A stretch of 6,616 nucleotides of DNA from Minisyncoccota bacterium (GCA_012799795.1 JAAZKO010000035.1:1-6616); one strand, 5' to 3'. Shown: positions 1 through 5,947, counted from the stretch's first letter. Program-made: numbers and translations. Notes: generated by a model not told the origin, from the letters alone.

Positions 1-184
1 ACTCGACCTTAGCCCCTTTAACAATTGGCTGACCAATTTTTCTCTTATCTTCATCAACTAGCAACAGCACATCGCTGATCGAAAATTTATCGCCTTCATC
101 TTTATCTAAACGGTCGACGGTAATTTGATCACCTTCACTAACCTGAAATTGCTTACCTTGTAATTGAATAATTGCGTATTTCAT
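1..184 (-). CDS. rplU: Ribosomal protein bL21, N-terminal 61 residues (cut by window edge)
   Basis: This is the start of large-subunit ribosomal protein bL21, which binds 23S rRNA in the 50S particle. The visible 61 residues begin MKYAIIQLQGKQFQVSEGD, matching the family's usual opening (a beta strand, then GGKQ-like and V-x-EGD motifs). They continue through a DVLLLVDEDK stretch and an IGQPIV-KGAKV segment typical of the family. About 40 residues are missing beyond position 1, judging from the usual length of about 100. The ATG at 184-182 is chosen because it gives the canonical N-terminus. No Shine-Dalgarno sequence lies in the 30 bp between it and the rodA stop. That gap instead holds a TGTTATAAT promoter element, so the message may be nearly leaderless. 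In many bacteria rpmA (bL27) follows, but that would lie outside this window. Confidence 0.94.
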   Translation of the reverse strand, partial: MKYAIIQLQGKQFQVSEGDQITVDRLDKDEGDKFSISDVLLLVDEDKRKIGQPIVKGAKVE

Positions 185-195
185 AACGATTTGTG

Positions 196-204
196 ATTAT
201 AACA
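196..204 (-). promoter_or_regulatory. Extended -10 promoter for rplU
   Basis: On the minus strand, 204-196 reads TGTTATAAT: a perfect TATAAT -10 hexamer (201-196) with the TG of an extended -10 one base upstream. No good -35 hexamer is seen 16-18 bp upstream. A start site about 7 nt downstream would fall near 190, leaving only about 5-8 nt before the rplU ATG at 184. The same nonamer occurs ahead of ileS, and a one-base variant ahead of ftsZ. The call rests on consensus match and placement only. Confidence 0.6.
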
Positions 205-214
205 TATCCGAAAC

Positions 215-1330
215 TTATTGAAAGATTGAGCTCGGCGTTTTCTCTCCCTCTAAAAGAATGCTTTGCACTAAAGCTAAACTAAAAAACAAAGCTAAAATAC
301 TGCTCCCTCCATAAGATAAAAAGGGTAGCGTAATACCGGTAATCGGTAATAAGGCTAAATTCATCCCAATGTTAATCAAGATTTGGGTTAAAAACATAGT
401 AAAAATAGTCAAGATATAAAGTTTTTTGCCACGATTTTCTTCGAAATAAATCAAATATAAGAGAAAACTTAATAAAGCAAAATAGAGCCCTAAAATTAAT
501 AATGAACCTAAAAACCCCCATTCTTCAACAAAAGAAGCAAAAATAAAATCTGTTTGTCTTTCTGGCAAGAATTTTAAATGAGACTGAGTTCCTCGACCCA
601 ACCCTTGACCCCACAATTGCCCAGCCCCCACCGCAATTACCGATTGACGAGCATTGTAAGCCGCACTGCTTTCTTGGCGGAAATCACTGCTTAAACTCCT
701 TTCTGGACTAATAAAAAGTAAAAAGCTAGTTAAACGAGACTTTTGATAATCAGCCAAAACAAAAAACCATGCCGCTGTAATACTAATAACTATTAAAGAG
801 AGAAAAACAGTAATTTTCTGCCAACCCAAACGATTAAAAAATAAAAATACCAAGAGAGCAATTAAATAAATGATGGCGGTACCAAAATCTGGCTGTAAGT
901 TAATCAGTAAAGCGGGCAAAAAAATAATCGCTAAAATTTTTACTGTTTCAGACCAAGATAGAGTTTTTTCTTGAGCAGTTTGATATTGCCTTTTAAAACG
1001 ACTAGATAAAAATAATGCAGTAATGGGAATTGCTAATTGCGATGGCTGAAAACGCAAGCCAAAAGGTAGTTCTACCCAGGCCACAATTCCTCTAGTCGCC
1101 CGACCCCAAATTAATAAAGCTAATAAAATTAAATTTAAAGCCCAGTACATGTGGGGACTAAGTTGCCACCAATAGGCCAAAGAAATTCTTGAAAGAATAA
1201 GAAATAAGAAAAAACCCAATAAATATGCTGTTAGTTGAATATTAAGTAAATCCGGCGCAATACTTTTCAAAGTCACTAGAGCAACAATCATTAATAAAAA
1301 CAATAAGCTAGCTAAAAAATATTTTCTCAC
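215..1330 (-). CDS. rodA: RodA, SEDS-family peptidoglycan glycosyltransferase
   Basis: This integral membrane protein of 371 residues belongs to the SEDS (shape, elongation, division, sporulation) family. Members polymerise lipid II into glycan strands, working with a class B penicillin-binding protein. The sequence shows many hydrophobic segments (roughly residues 5-22, 32-50, 62-76, 131-144, 151-165, 173-192, 272-296, 305-327 and 345-360). Family signatures are W85 followed by FQPSQLA (94-100), QPDFGTA (146-152), GQGLGRGTQS (241-250), FLPERQTDFIF (254-264) and LPFLSYGGSS (335-344). D261 in TDFIF and W85 appear to match the residues implicated in RodA catalysis. The GTQS-x-LKFLPE wording favours RodA over FtsW. 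The start is GTG at 1330: an in-frame stop lies 12 nt upstream, and the next ATG (codon 14) would cut into the first membrane helix. It lies 49 bp after ileS and may be co-transcribed with it. Confidence 0.88.
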   Translation of the reverse strand: MRKYFLASLLFLLMIVALVTLKSIAPDLLNIQLTAYLLGFFLFLILSRISLAYWWQLSPHMYWALNLILLALLIWGRATRGIVAWVELPFGLRFQPSQLAIPITALFLSSRFKRQYQTAQEKTLSWSETVKILAIIFLPALLINLQPDFGTAIIYLIALLVFLFFNRLGWQKITVFLSLIVISITAAWFFVLADYQKSRLTSFLLFISPERSLSSDFRQESSAAYNARQSVIAVGAGQLWGQGLGRGTQSHLKFLPERQTDFIFASFVEEWGFLGSLLILGLYFALLSFLLYLIYFEENRGKKLYILTIFTMFLTQILINIGMNLALLPITGITLPFLSYGGSSILALFFSLALVQSILLEGEKTPSSIFQ

Positions 1331-1336
1331 TCCTCC
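1331..1336 (-). promoter_or_regulatory. rodA ribosome binding site abutting its GTG start
   Basis: The minus strand reads GGAGGA directly followed by the GTG start codon. This is the strongest Shine-Dalgarno match in the window, but the GGAGG core is only 1 nt from the start instead of the usual 5-9. No alternative in-frame start codon lies at a better distance, because the next codons are AGA, AAA, TAT, TTT and TTA. The site supports translation starting here but its spacing is abnormal. Confidence 0.55.
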
Positions 1337-1341
1337 AGACT

Positions 1342-1361
1342 AAAACAAAGTTCTTTGTTTT
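1342..1361 (-). repeat. AT-rich inverted repeat between ileS and rodA, possible weak terminator
   Basis: In the 49-bp spacer the minus strand carries a perfect 9-bp inverted repeat, AAAACAAAG and CTTTGTTTT, around a 2-nt centre. The RNA would form about 8 bp closed by a 4-nt loop. The 3' arm ends in four U residues and is not followed by a further U tract, and the stem has only two G-C pairs. It could act as a weak terminator, an attenuator between ileS and rodA, or an mRNA 3' end stabiliser. I see no promoter in the same spacer. Confidence 0.4.
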
Positions 1362-1379
1362 TCAATGATTATTAAATTT

Positions 1380-4319
1380 TTAATCTTCAACTTGATCTTT
1401 AAGACCCTCAATTTTCGCTCGAATTAATTGAGTATTAGTCTTCTCTTCAATCATGTTGGTGAATTGATTTGGCCAGGTTTTTAAATAAGCCGACACTTTA
1501 TCATCAACTTTTAAACCTGCTTTTTTGCGCCAATTTTGAATGCGTCGAACGATTTGGCGAGCTGTCCCTTCCGCCTCTAGATCCGCACTTAATTCAAGAT
1601 CAAAAACTGCACTTAAATCTTTTTCATTTTCTTGACCCCACAAAATTTCTTTAACATTTAATTCTTGTTTTAAAATAGCGCTCAGTTCTGTGTTATTTTT
1701 GAAACTGGCTGCTTTATTGAAAGTAATAGATGCTAGGGGCTGACGCAAGGGCACTTGAACACTTTTGCGTTGAGCGTGGCCCAATTCAACCAACTGTTTT
1801 AATTCGCGCATTTCTGCCTCTAGTTTCTTATCTTGATAAAAATCAAGAATCTTTGGGTAGTCGCTAAGATGAATCGATTTGCCCTCTTTGTTTAACTGCT
1901 GATAAACAAGTTCAGTGAAAAAAGGAACTATCGGCGCAAATAGCTGGGCAGAAACAGTTAGAACACTGGCAAAAACTTGGCTTGCTTCTTTGCTGTCATC
2001 ATTTTTGAAACGTTCCCTAGAAAGTCTTAAATACCAAGTTGAAAGATCATTAATAAAAGGTGCTATTAGGCGAGTGGCCCGCATAACATCAAAATTATCT
2101 AAATAATTAACTAGTTTTTTTTGTAAAGTAGTGAGTCTGGATAATAACCATCGATCTAAGACATGACTAATTTCTTTTTCTTGCTCAAGATCTAGTTTAT
2201 CAAAGTTCTGATCGGCAAAAGTTTGATAAAAAGCCAAAATATTCCACCAAATTAAGAAAATTCGTCGGCGAATATCAGCCACTTCCTGTTCCTCAAAATT
2301 TAAGGTTTCGGCTTTAACTGCTGCTGAAGATAGTAAATATAAGCGTAAACTATCAGCTCCATATTTATCTAAAATTACTTGTGGCTCAGGATAATTATTT
2401 AAACGCTTGCTCATCTTTTTGCCATCACTAGCCATAATTAGACCAGTACACATGACGTTTTCAAAAGCGCTAGTGTTAGCCTTATTTAGGCTGGACTCAA
2501 ATTTATCATTTGACATGCTTAGCGCAGTAGCTAAAACATGCAAGGTATAGAACCAACCTCGAGTTTGATCTTGACCCTCAGAAATGAAATTAGCTGGAAA
2601 ATTTTTTTCAAATAATTCTTGATTGGCAAAAGGATAATTAAATTGCGCATAGGGCATTGCTCCAGATTCAAACCAACAGTCTAAAACCTCTGGTAAGTGT
2701 CGATAGATTTTGCCATCTTTTTCAATTAGGATTTCATCAACAAATTCTTTATGTAAATTATTAATCTTCTGGCCAGATAATTTCTCAAGTTCATCAGCGC
2801 TGGCTACACAAATTAAATCTCCGTCTTCACTTTGCCACAGAGGTAAGGGAGTTCCCCAAAAACGATTGCGCGATATTGCCCAATCTCTCGCTTCAGCCAA
2901 CCAATTGCCAAAACGACCATCTTTAATATGAGCCGGTTGCCAATTAATTGCTTGATTATTTTTTAACAATTCTTCTTTGAAGGCACTAACTTCGACAAAC
3001 CAAGAGCTAGTCGCATAATTTAGCAGCGGTGAATCACAACGCCAACAATGAGGATAACTATGAGTGATTTGTTTTTTGGCAAATAATAAATCTTTTTTAG
3101 CCAAATAACGAATAATTTCTACATCTGTGGCCTGAGGTTGATCTTTCGCCTTGACCTCCATACCAGCAAAATCTGTCACTGCTTCGATAAAACGACCACT
3201 AAAATCTACATGCTGAATAAAAAGTTTGCTTTTCGCATGATTATCTAACTGTGAAAAGTTGAGTAAACTCTCTCCTAATTGATAATCGTCTTCACCAAAA
3301 GCGGGAGCAATATGGACAATGCCTGTGCCCTCGTCTAAATTCACAAACTGAGCAGCCTGAACGCTAAACAATAGCTTTCTGGCTTCAATAGGCAAATCTA
3401 GATCTTCTTTTAAATTAGTAAAATAAGGAAAAATTGGCTGATAATTCAAGCCTATTAATTCTTGACCCTTAACAGTTCTTATTACTTGATAATCTTGATC
3501 AACAAAGACCTCAGTTAAACGAGCTTTAGCTAAATAATATTTTTCATTCTTAGCTTTGCTTTCAACTAGGACGTAATCTAAATCGGGATTAACTGCTAAA
3601 AACATGTTGCCGGGTAAAGTCCAGGCAGTAGTTGTCCAAGACAAAAAATAAGTATTTCCATCGTCATTTAATAATTTGAATTTTGCAGTCACCGCCAAAT
3701 CTTTTACTTCTTGATAGCCTTGGGTAACCTCAAAATTAGAGAGCGGGGTACTGCAACGAGGACAAATGTGCATCACTTTATGGCTTTGATAAATCAGACC
3801 TTTTTTATAAAGCTCTTTGAATACCCACCAAACACTTTCCATATAAGTTTTATCCATGGTTTTGTAGGCATTTTTCATATCAATAAAACGACCAATTCGC
3901 TTGATAGTTTTTTCCCAATCTTTGGCATAAGTTAAAACTCGTGCTTGGCAGGCCTGATTAAAAGCAGCTACACCAAAATCTTCGATAGCTTGTTTATCTT
4001 TCAAATTTAGTCCTTTTTCTATTAGATTTTCGATGGGCAAACCATGACAATCCCAGCCCCAAACACGTCTAACATATTTGCCTTTCATCGTTTGATAACG
4101 AGGAATCAAATCTTTAATCATCGATTGCATTAAGTGACCATAGTGAGGTAAGCCCGTAGCAAAAGGTGGCCCATCATAAAAAGAAAAATTTTCGGCATTC
4201 TCTCGTTGTTTTAATGATTGCTCAAAAACCTGTTCATCTTCCCAAAATTGCAAAATCTCTTCCTCTAACTGCGCCAGGTTGGGAGTTTTTCTAAAATCTT
4301 TACTCTTAAGTTTTGTCAT
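1380..4319 (-). CDS. ileS: Isoleucyl-tRNA synthetase, type 2 (eukaryote-like)
   Basis: This class I cytoplasmic enzyme activates isoleucine with ATP, loads it on tRNA-Ile, and edits mischarged valine. From the ATG at 4319 it has 979 residues. The catalytic Rossmann domain carries HYGH (59-62), GWDCHGLPIE (88-97) and KMSKR (635-639). The inserted CP1 editing domain spans roughly 200-400, with the T-rich SWTTTAWTLPG (227-237) and GIVHIAPAFGEDD (333-345), whose aspartates match the conserved editing position. Two cysteine pairs, CPRC (186-189) and HCWRC (424-428), suggest metal knuckles. A helical anticodon-binding domain follows from about 720, and the C-terminal region holds EGTARQIVRRIQNWRK (917-932). 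The CPRC-x-TPLSNFE motif, KMSKRLNNYPEP, and the absence of an E. coli-type C-terminal Cys4 zinc domain place it in the type 2 group. The active-site histidine motif is the ordinary HxGH. The start follows an AAGGA site and lies beyond the leader terminator. An in-frame TTG at 4337 lies inside the terminator U tract and is not the start. A T-box riboswitch upstream is the likely regulator. Confidence 0.97.
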   Translation of the reverse strand: MTKLKSKDFRKTPNLAQLEEEILQFWEDEQVFEQSLKQRENAENFSFYDGPPFATGLPHYGHLMQSMIKDLIPRYQTMKGKYVRRVWGWDCHGLPIENLIEKGLNLKDKQAIEDFGVAAFNQACQARVLTYAKDWEKTIKRIGRFIDMKNAYKTMDKTYMESVWWVFKELYKKGLIYQSHKVMHICPRCSTPLSNFEVTQGYQEVKDLAVTAKFKLLNDDGNTYFLSWTTTAWTLPGNMFLAVNPDLDYVLVESKAKNEKYYLAKARLTEVFVDQDYQVIRTVKGQELIGLNYQPIFPYFTNLKEDLDLPIEARKLLFSVQAAQFVNLDEGTGIVHIAPAFGEDDYQLGESLLNFSQLDNHAKSKLFIQHVDFSGRFIEAVTDFAGMEVKAKDQPQATDVEIIRYLAKKDLLFAKKQITHSYPHCWRCDSPLLNYATSSWFVEVSAFKEELLKNNQAINWQPAHIKDGRFGNWLAEARDWAISRNRFWGTPLPLWQSEDGDLICVASADELEKLSGQKINNLHKEFVDEILIEKDGKIYRHLPEVLDCWFESGAMPYAQFNYPFANQELFEKNFPANFISEGQDQTRGWFYTLHVLATALSMSNDKFESSLNKANTSAFENVMCTGLIMASDGKKMSKRLNNYPEPQVILDKYGADSLRLYLLSSAAVKAETLNFEEQEVADIRRRIFLIWWNILAFYQTFADQNFDKLDLEQEKEISHVLDRWLLSRLTTLQKKLVNYLDNFDVMRATRLIAPFINDLSTWYLRLSRERFKNDDSKEASQVFASVLTVSAQLFAPIVPFFTELVYQQLNKEGKSIHLSDYPKILDFYQDKKLEAEMRELKQLVELGHAQRKSVQVPLRQPLASITFNKAASFKNNTELSAILKQELNVKEILWGQENEKDLSAVFDLELSADLEAEGTARQIVRRIQNWRKKAGLKVDDKVSAYLKTWPNQFTNMIEEKTNTQLIRAKIEGLKDQVED

Positions 4320-4327
4320 TTTTCCTT
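4320..4327 (-). promoter_or_regulatory. ileS ribosome binding site
   Basis: The minus strand reads AAGGA (4327-4323), then three A residues, then ATG at 4319-4317. This site decides the ileS start in favour of 4319 over the TTG 18 nt upstream. The terminator ends before it and none of its bases are in the terminator stem. Control is therefore more likely at transcription elongation than by masking this site. Confidence 0.65.
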
Positions 4328-4335
4328 TTTTATAC

Positions 4336-4379
4336 AAAAAAACCCTAATAAAAATCGTTACTTAACGACTTTAATAAGG
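4336..4379 (-). terminator. Intrinsic terminator of the ileS leader (T-box OFF state)
   Basis: The RNA from 4379 to 4364 pairs with 4359 to 4344 around the loop AAGU (4363-4360). This gives a 16-position stem with two U-U mismatches and one G-U pair. G4343 and seven U residues (4342-4336) follow. The 5' arm begins with CCUUAUU (4379-4373), the same bases that form the 3' arm of the antiterminator, so the two structures are mutually exclusive. The stem closes with C-G pairs at its base and has UCGUU/AACGA at its top. Confidence 0.82.
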
Positions 4380-4410
4380 CTTGCTAAAAAGCAAAGGTAC
4401 CAGCCCCATT
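4373..4410 (-). promoter_or_regulatory. T-box antiterminator with UGGUACC bulge
   Basis: Helix A1 pairs AAUGGGGC (4410-4403) with GCCUUAUU (4380-4373), including two G-U pairs. If the small Stem III forms, A1 is limited to GGGGC/GCCUU. The 5' side then bulges UGGUACC (4402-4396), the family's tRNA-acceptor-binding element. Helix A2 pairs UUGC (4394-4391) with GCAA (4384-4381) around UUUUUA, leaving one extra U (4395) beside the bulge. Against the consensus AGGGUGGNACCGCG, this version has a C before UGG and UUU in place of GCG, with the partner strand changed to match. Confidence 0.85.
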
Positions 4411-4423
4411 GCTACTCAATTTT

Positions 4424-4444
4424 GACTCTCACGCGGTCGTTGCG
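4424..4444 (-). promoter_or_regulatory. T-box Stem IIA/B pseudoknot
   Basis: CGC (4444-4442) pairs with GCG (4434-4432), and GAC (4438-4436), which lies inside that loop, pairs with GUC (4426-4424). The interleaved pairings make an H-type pseudoknot directly after Stem II, where T-box leaders carry the Stem IIA/B pseudoknot. Each helix is only 3 bp as paired by hand, so the position and order support the call more than the pairing strength does. Confidence 0.6.
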
Positions 4445-4483
4445 GCTTGTTCTACTTTTGTCTTTTCAGACAATTTCTTCAAG

Positions 4484-4517
4484 CACCTCGCTAAACGATA
4501 ATTTAGCTCTAGCGGTG
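4484..4517 (-). promoter_or_regulatory. T-box Stem I: K-turn-like GA motif and AUC specifier in the apical loop
   Basis: The outer helix CACC (4517-4514) pairs with GGUG (4487-4484). Next comes an internal loop GCUAGA / GA that carries GA on both strands (4509-4508 and 4489-4488), as in the kink-turn GA motif of T-box Stem I. An inner 6-bp helix GCUAAA (4507-4502) / UUUAGC (4495-4490) is closed by the loop UUAUCG (4501-4496). The loop contains the isoleucine codon AUC at 4499-4497, followed by a purine. Nothing corresponds to the long distal arm (AG bulge and apical loop) of canonical T-boxes, so this is the 'ultrashort' form. An extra AAG (4522-4520) / CUU (4483-4481) pairing is possible but would compete with the base of Stem II. 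Confidence 0.8.
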
Positions 4518-4534
4518 TCCTTGTTAATAACTAC

Positions 4535-4543
4535 ATTATAACA
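4535..4543 (-). promoter_or_regulatory. Extended -10 promoter for the ileS leader
   Basis: The minus strand reads TGTTATAAT (4543-4535): a consensus TATAAT with TG one base upstream. The best -35 position (4563-4558) is TAGCGA, a poor match, so the promoter would depend on the extended -10. Initiation about 7 nt downstream, at A4528, puts the RNA 5' end 11 nt before the CACC that opens Stem I, which suits a T-box transcript. It lies in the spacer after the ftsZ stop, so ileS would have its own start independent of ftsAZ. Confidence 0.75.
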
Positions 4544-4584
4544 GAAAAGATTAAGTCTCGCTAAAAAATTAATAATCAAGAAAA

Positions 4585-5886
4585 TTATTTTTGTCTCAAG
4601 AAAGCCGGCACCTCAAACTCACTAAATTCATCATCGCCTTCTGCGTCTTCTTTTTTATCAGACTGGTCTGCTTCTTTTTGTTTATTGTCCTTCTTTAAAT
4701 TGAATAAGGCACTGCGGATAAAAGGATTGTTGCTTTCAGCTTTTTCTTCTTTTTTTGGTTTGCGGTCAGCGACAGTCTGTGGTTGAGTGAAAACCTCAGG
4801 AGCACGATCAATTTTATTGTCTTCAATTTCTTCTTCTGTCGTATTTTGTACAGCTGGAGATCCACCGTGTTTTCTTTTTGATTCTCGACCATAAGCGCCA
4901 AACAGAGCTCGAGGACCTGTACCAGTATAGTTGTCATTAAAACCAGTAGCAATAACACTAATTTTAATCTTAGAACCCATGTCATCATCGATGGTGGCGC
5001 CAAAAATAATATCTGCGTCACTATCAGCACTATCAGCAATGATAGATGAAGCGTCTGAAACCTCAGTCATAGTCATGTCTGGACCACCGGTGACATTGTA
5101 TAGAATACCCTTAGCTCCATTGATTGATACTTCCAAAAGGGGAGAAGAGATTGCCATTCTAGCTGCCATTACAGCCCGATCTTCCCCAGAAGCCTCACCA
5201 ATGCCCATTAACGCCGTACCAGAATCCGACATGATGGTTTTCACATCAGCAAAATCAACATTAATCATTCCTGCCACCATAATTAGATCGGAAATTCCCT
5301 TTACTCCTTGACCTAAAACATTGTCAGCTAAACGGAAGGCGTCAATAAAAGTCATCTTTTTATCAACTACCTCCAACAAGCGCTGATTGGGAATAACAAT
5401 TAAGGTGTCAACCATGTCAGTTAAATATTCAATGCCCTCTTCAGCAGTTTGCATTCTACGTACTCCTTCAAAGGCAAAGGGTTTAGTGACTACTGAAACG
5501 GTCAAGGCCCCCGTTTCCTTAGCAATTTCTGCAATAATCGGTGAAGCTCCAGTACCAGTGCCTCCACCCATTCCTGCGGTGATAAAAACCATGTCGGTAT
5601 CAAATAATAATTCTTTAATTTTTTCTCGACTTTCTTCGGCTGCCGTACGACCAACTTCCGGATCAGCTCCAGCACCCAAACCTCGAGTAAAGTTGCTGCC
5701 AATTTGTAGTTTAGTTTCAGCCTTGGAAGTTAAGAGAGCTTGAGCGTCAGTATTAATGGAAATAAATTCTACACCCTTAATTTCTTTGGAAAGGATCATT
5801 GAATTAATGGCGTTGTTGCCGCCACCGCCTACTCCAACAACTTTAATTTTAGCGAAGGTAGTATTAGAAGGTTTAACTAGTGCCAT
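4585..5886 (-). CDS. ftsZ: Cell division protein FtsZ
   Basis: This tubulin-like GTPase polymerises at midcell into the Z ring that recruits the divisome. It has 433 residues, within the family's usual range. The GTP-binding domain starts with VVGVGGGGNNAI (16-27), and the tubulin signature GGGTGTG is at 107-113. The T7 synergy-loop motif NVDFADV (209-215) supplies D211 and D214, which complete the GTPase site of the neighbouring subunit. The C-terminal subdomain runs to about residue 320. A charged, low-complexity linker rich in K, E and D follows (about 325-420). The protein ends in EFEVPAFLRQK (423-433), the conserved peptide that docks on FtsA and other partners. All catalytic elements look intact. 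The ATG at 5886 gives a normal N-terminus. Its Shine-Dalgarno is weak (AAGAA close to the start). It lies 100 bp downstream of ftsA, the usual order. Confidence 0.98.
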   Translation of the reverse strand: MALVKPSNTTFAKIKVVGVGGGGNNAINSMILSKEIKGVEFISINTDAQALLTSKAETKLQIGSNFTRGLGAGADPEVGRTAAEESREKIKELLFDTDMVFITAGMGGGTGTGASPIIAEIAKETGALTVSVVTKPFAFEGVRRMQTAEEGIEYLTDMVDTLIVIPNQRLLEVVDKKMTFIDAFRLADNVLGQGVKGISDLIMVAGMINVDFADVKTIMSDSGTALMGIGEASGEDRAVMAARMAISSPLLEVSINGAKGILYNVTGGPDMTMTEVSDASSIIADSADSDADIIFGATIDDDMGSKIKISVIATGFNDNYTGTGPRALFGAYGRESKRKHGGSPAVQNTTEEEIEDNKIDRAPEVFTQPQTVADRKPKKEEKAESNNPFIRSALFNLKKDNKQKEADQSDKKEDAEGDDEFSEFEVPAFLRQK

Positions 5887-5938
5887 AGGTTCTTATATAG
5901 CTATTATTTATATCAAACTATCACAATCAAATTAACTG

Positions 5939-5947
5939 ATTTTAACA
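5939..5947 (-). promoter_or_regulatory. Candidate extended -10 promoter for ftsZ
   Basis: In the 100-bp ftsA-ftsZ spacer the minus strand reads TGTTAAAAT (5947-5939). It differs by one base from the TGTTATAAT elements ahead of ileS and rplU, and no convincing -35 is seen. Initiation would leave a leader of about 45 nt. A second possibility in the same spacer is TTGATT (5930-5925) with AATAAT (5908-5903) at 16-bp spacing. ftsZ could also simply be read through from ftsA. Confidence 0.42.

Larger units (their letters stand above)
4336..4528 (-). promoter_or_regulatory. T-box riboswitch leader of ileS with ultrashort Stem I
   Basis: This leader of about 193 nt, between a promoter and ileS, contains the parts of a T-box in order. 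(1) A short Stem I has the Ile codon AUC in its terminal loop. (2) Stem II (4483-4446) has CUUG/CAAG at its base, an internal loop with AGUA (4456-4453) facing GAA (4477-4475) like an S-turn, then UUGUCU/AGACAA closed by a GAAA tetraloop. (3) There is an H-type pseudoknot (4444-4424). (4) A small Stem III pairs AUUG (4420-4417) with CAAU (4411-4408). (5) The antiterminator bulges UGGUACC (4402-4396). (6) A competing intrinsic terminator follows. UGGU pairs with a 3' end of ACCA, as expected for an A discriminator, and AUC with a GAU anticodon, so both contacts fit tRNA-Ile. Uncharged tRNA-Ile would hold the antiterminator and permit ileS transcription. Structures were paired by hand. Confidence 0.88.

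Noticed and set aside
1291..1330. ATG at codon 14 as the rodA start.
   Set aside because: It would remove half of the first membrane helix and has no ribosome binding site.
4320..4337. In-frame TTG at 4337-4335 as an upstream ileS start adding six residues.
   Set aside because: It overlaps the end of the terminator U tract, has no ribosome binding site before it, and the ATG at 4319 has AAGGA just upstream.
4326..4342. U tract pairing with the A run before the ileS start as a translational masking hairpin.
   Set aside because: It would be only six A-U pairs and does not pair the GG of the ribosome binding site. The transcriptional terminator explains the U tract better.
4574..4579. TTGATT as the -35 box of the ileS promoter.
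   Set aside because: It lies 33 bp from the TATAAT hexamer, far beyond the usual 16-18 bp.
4563..4589. AATAAT/ATTATT hairpin followed by a T run at the end of ftsZ as an ftsZ terminator.
   Set aside because: The stem has only A-T pairs around a 7-nt loop and overlaps the stop codon. It is too weak to call, and AT-rich sequence makes such matches common.
1469..5743. Several plus-strand open frames of 60-126 codons opposite ileS and ftsZ.
   Set aside because: They lie entirely inside strongly supported genes on the other strand, show no family motifs, and look like chance frames.
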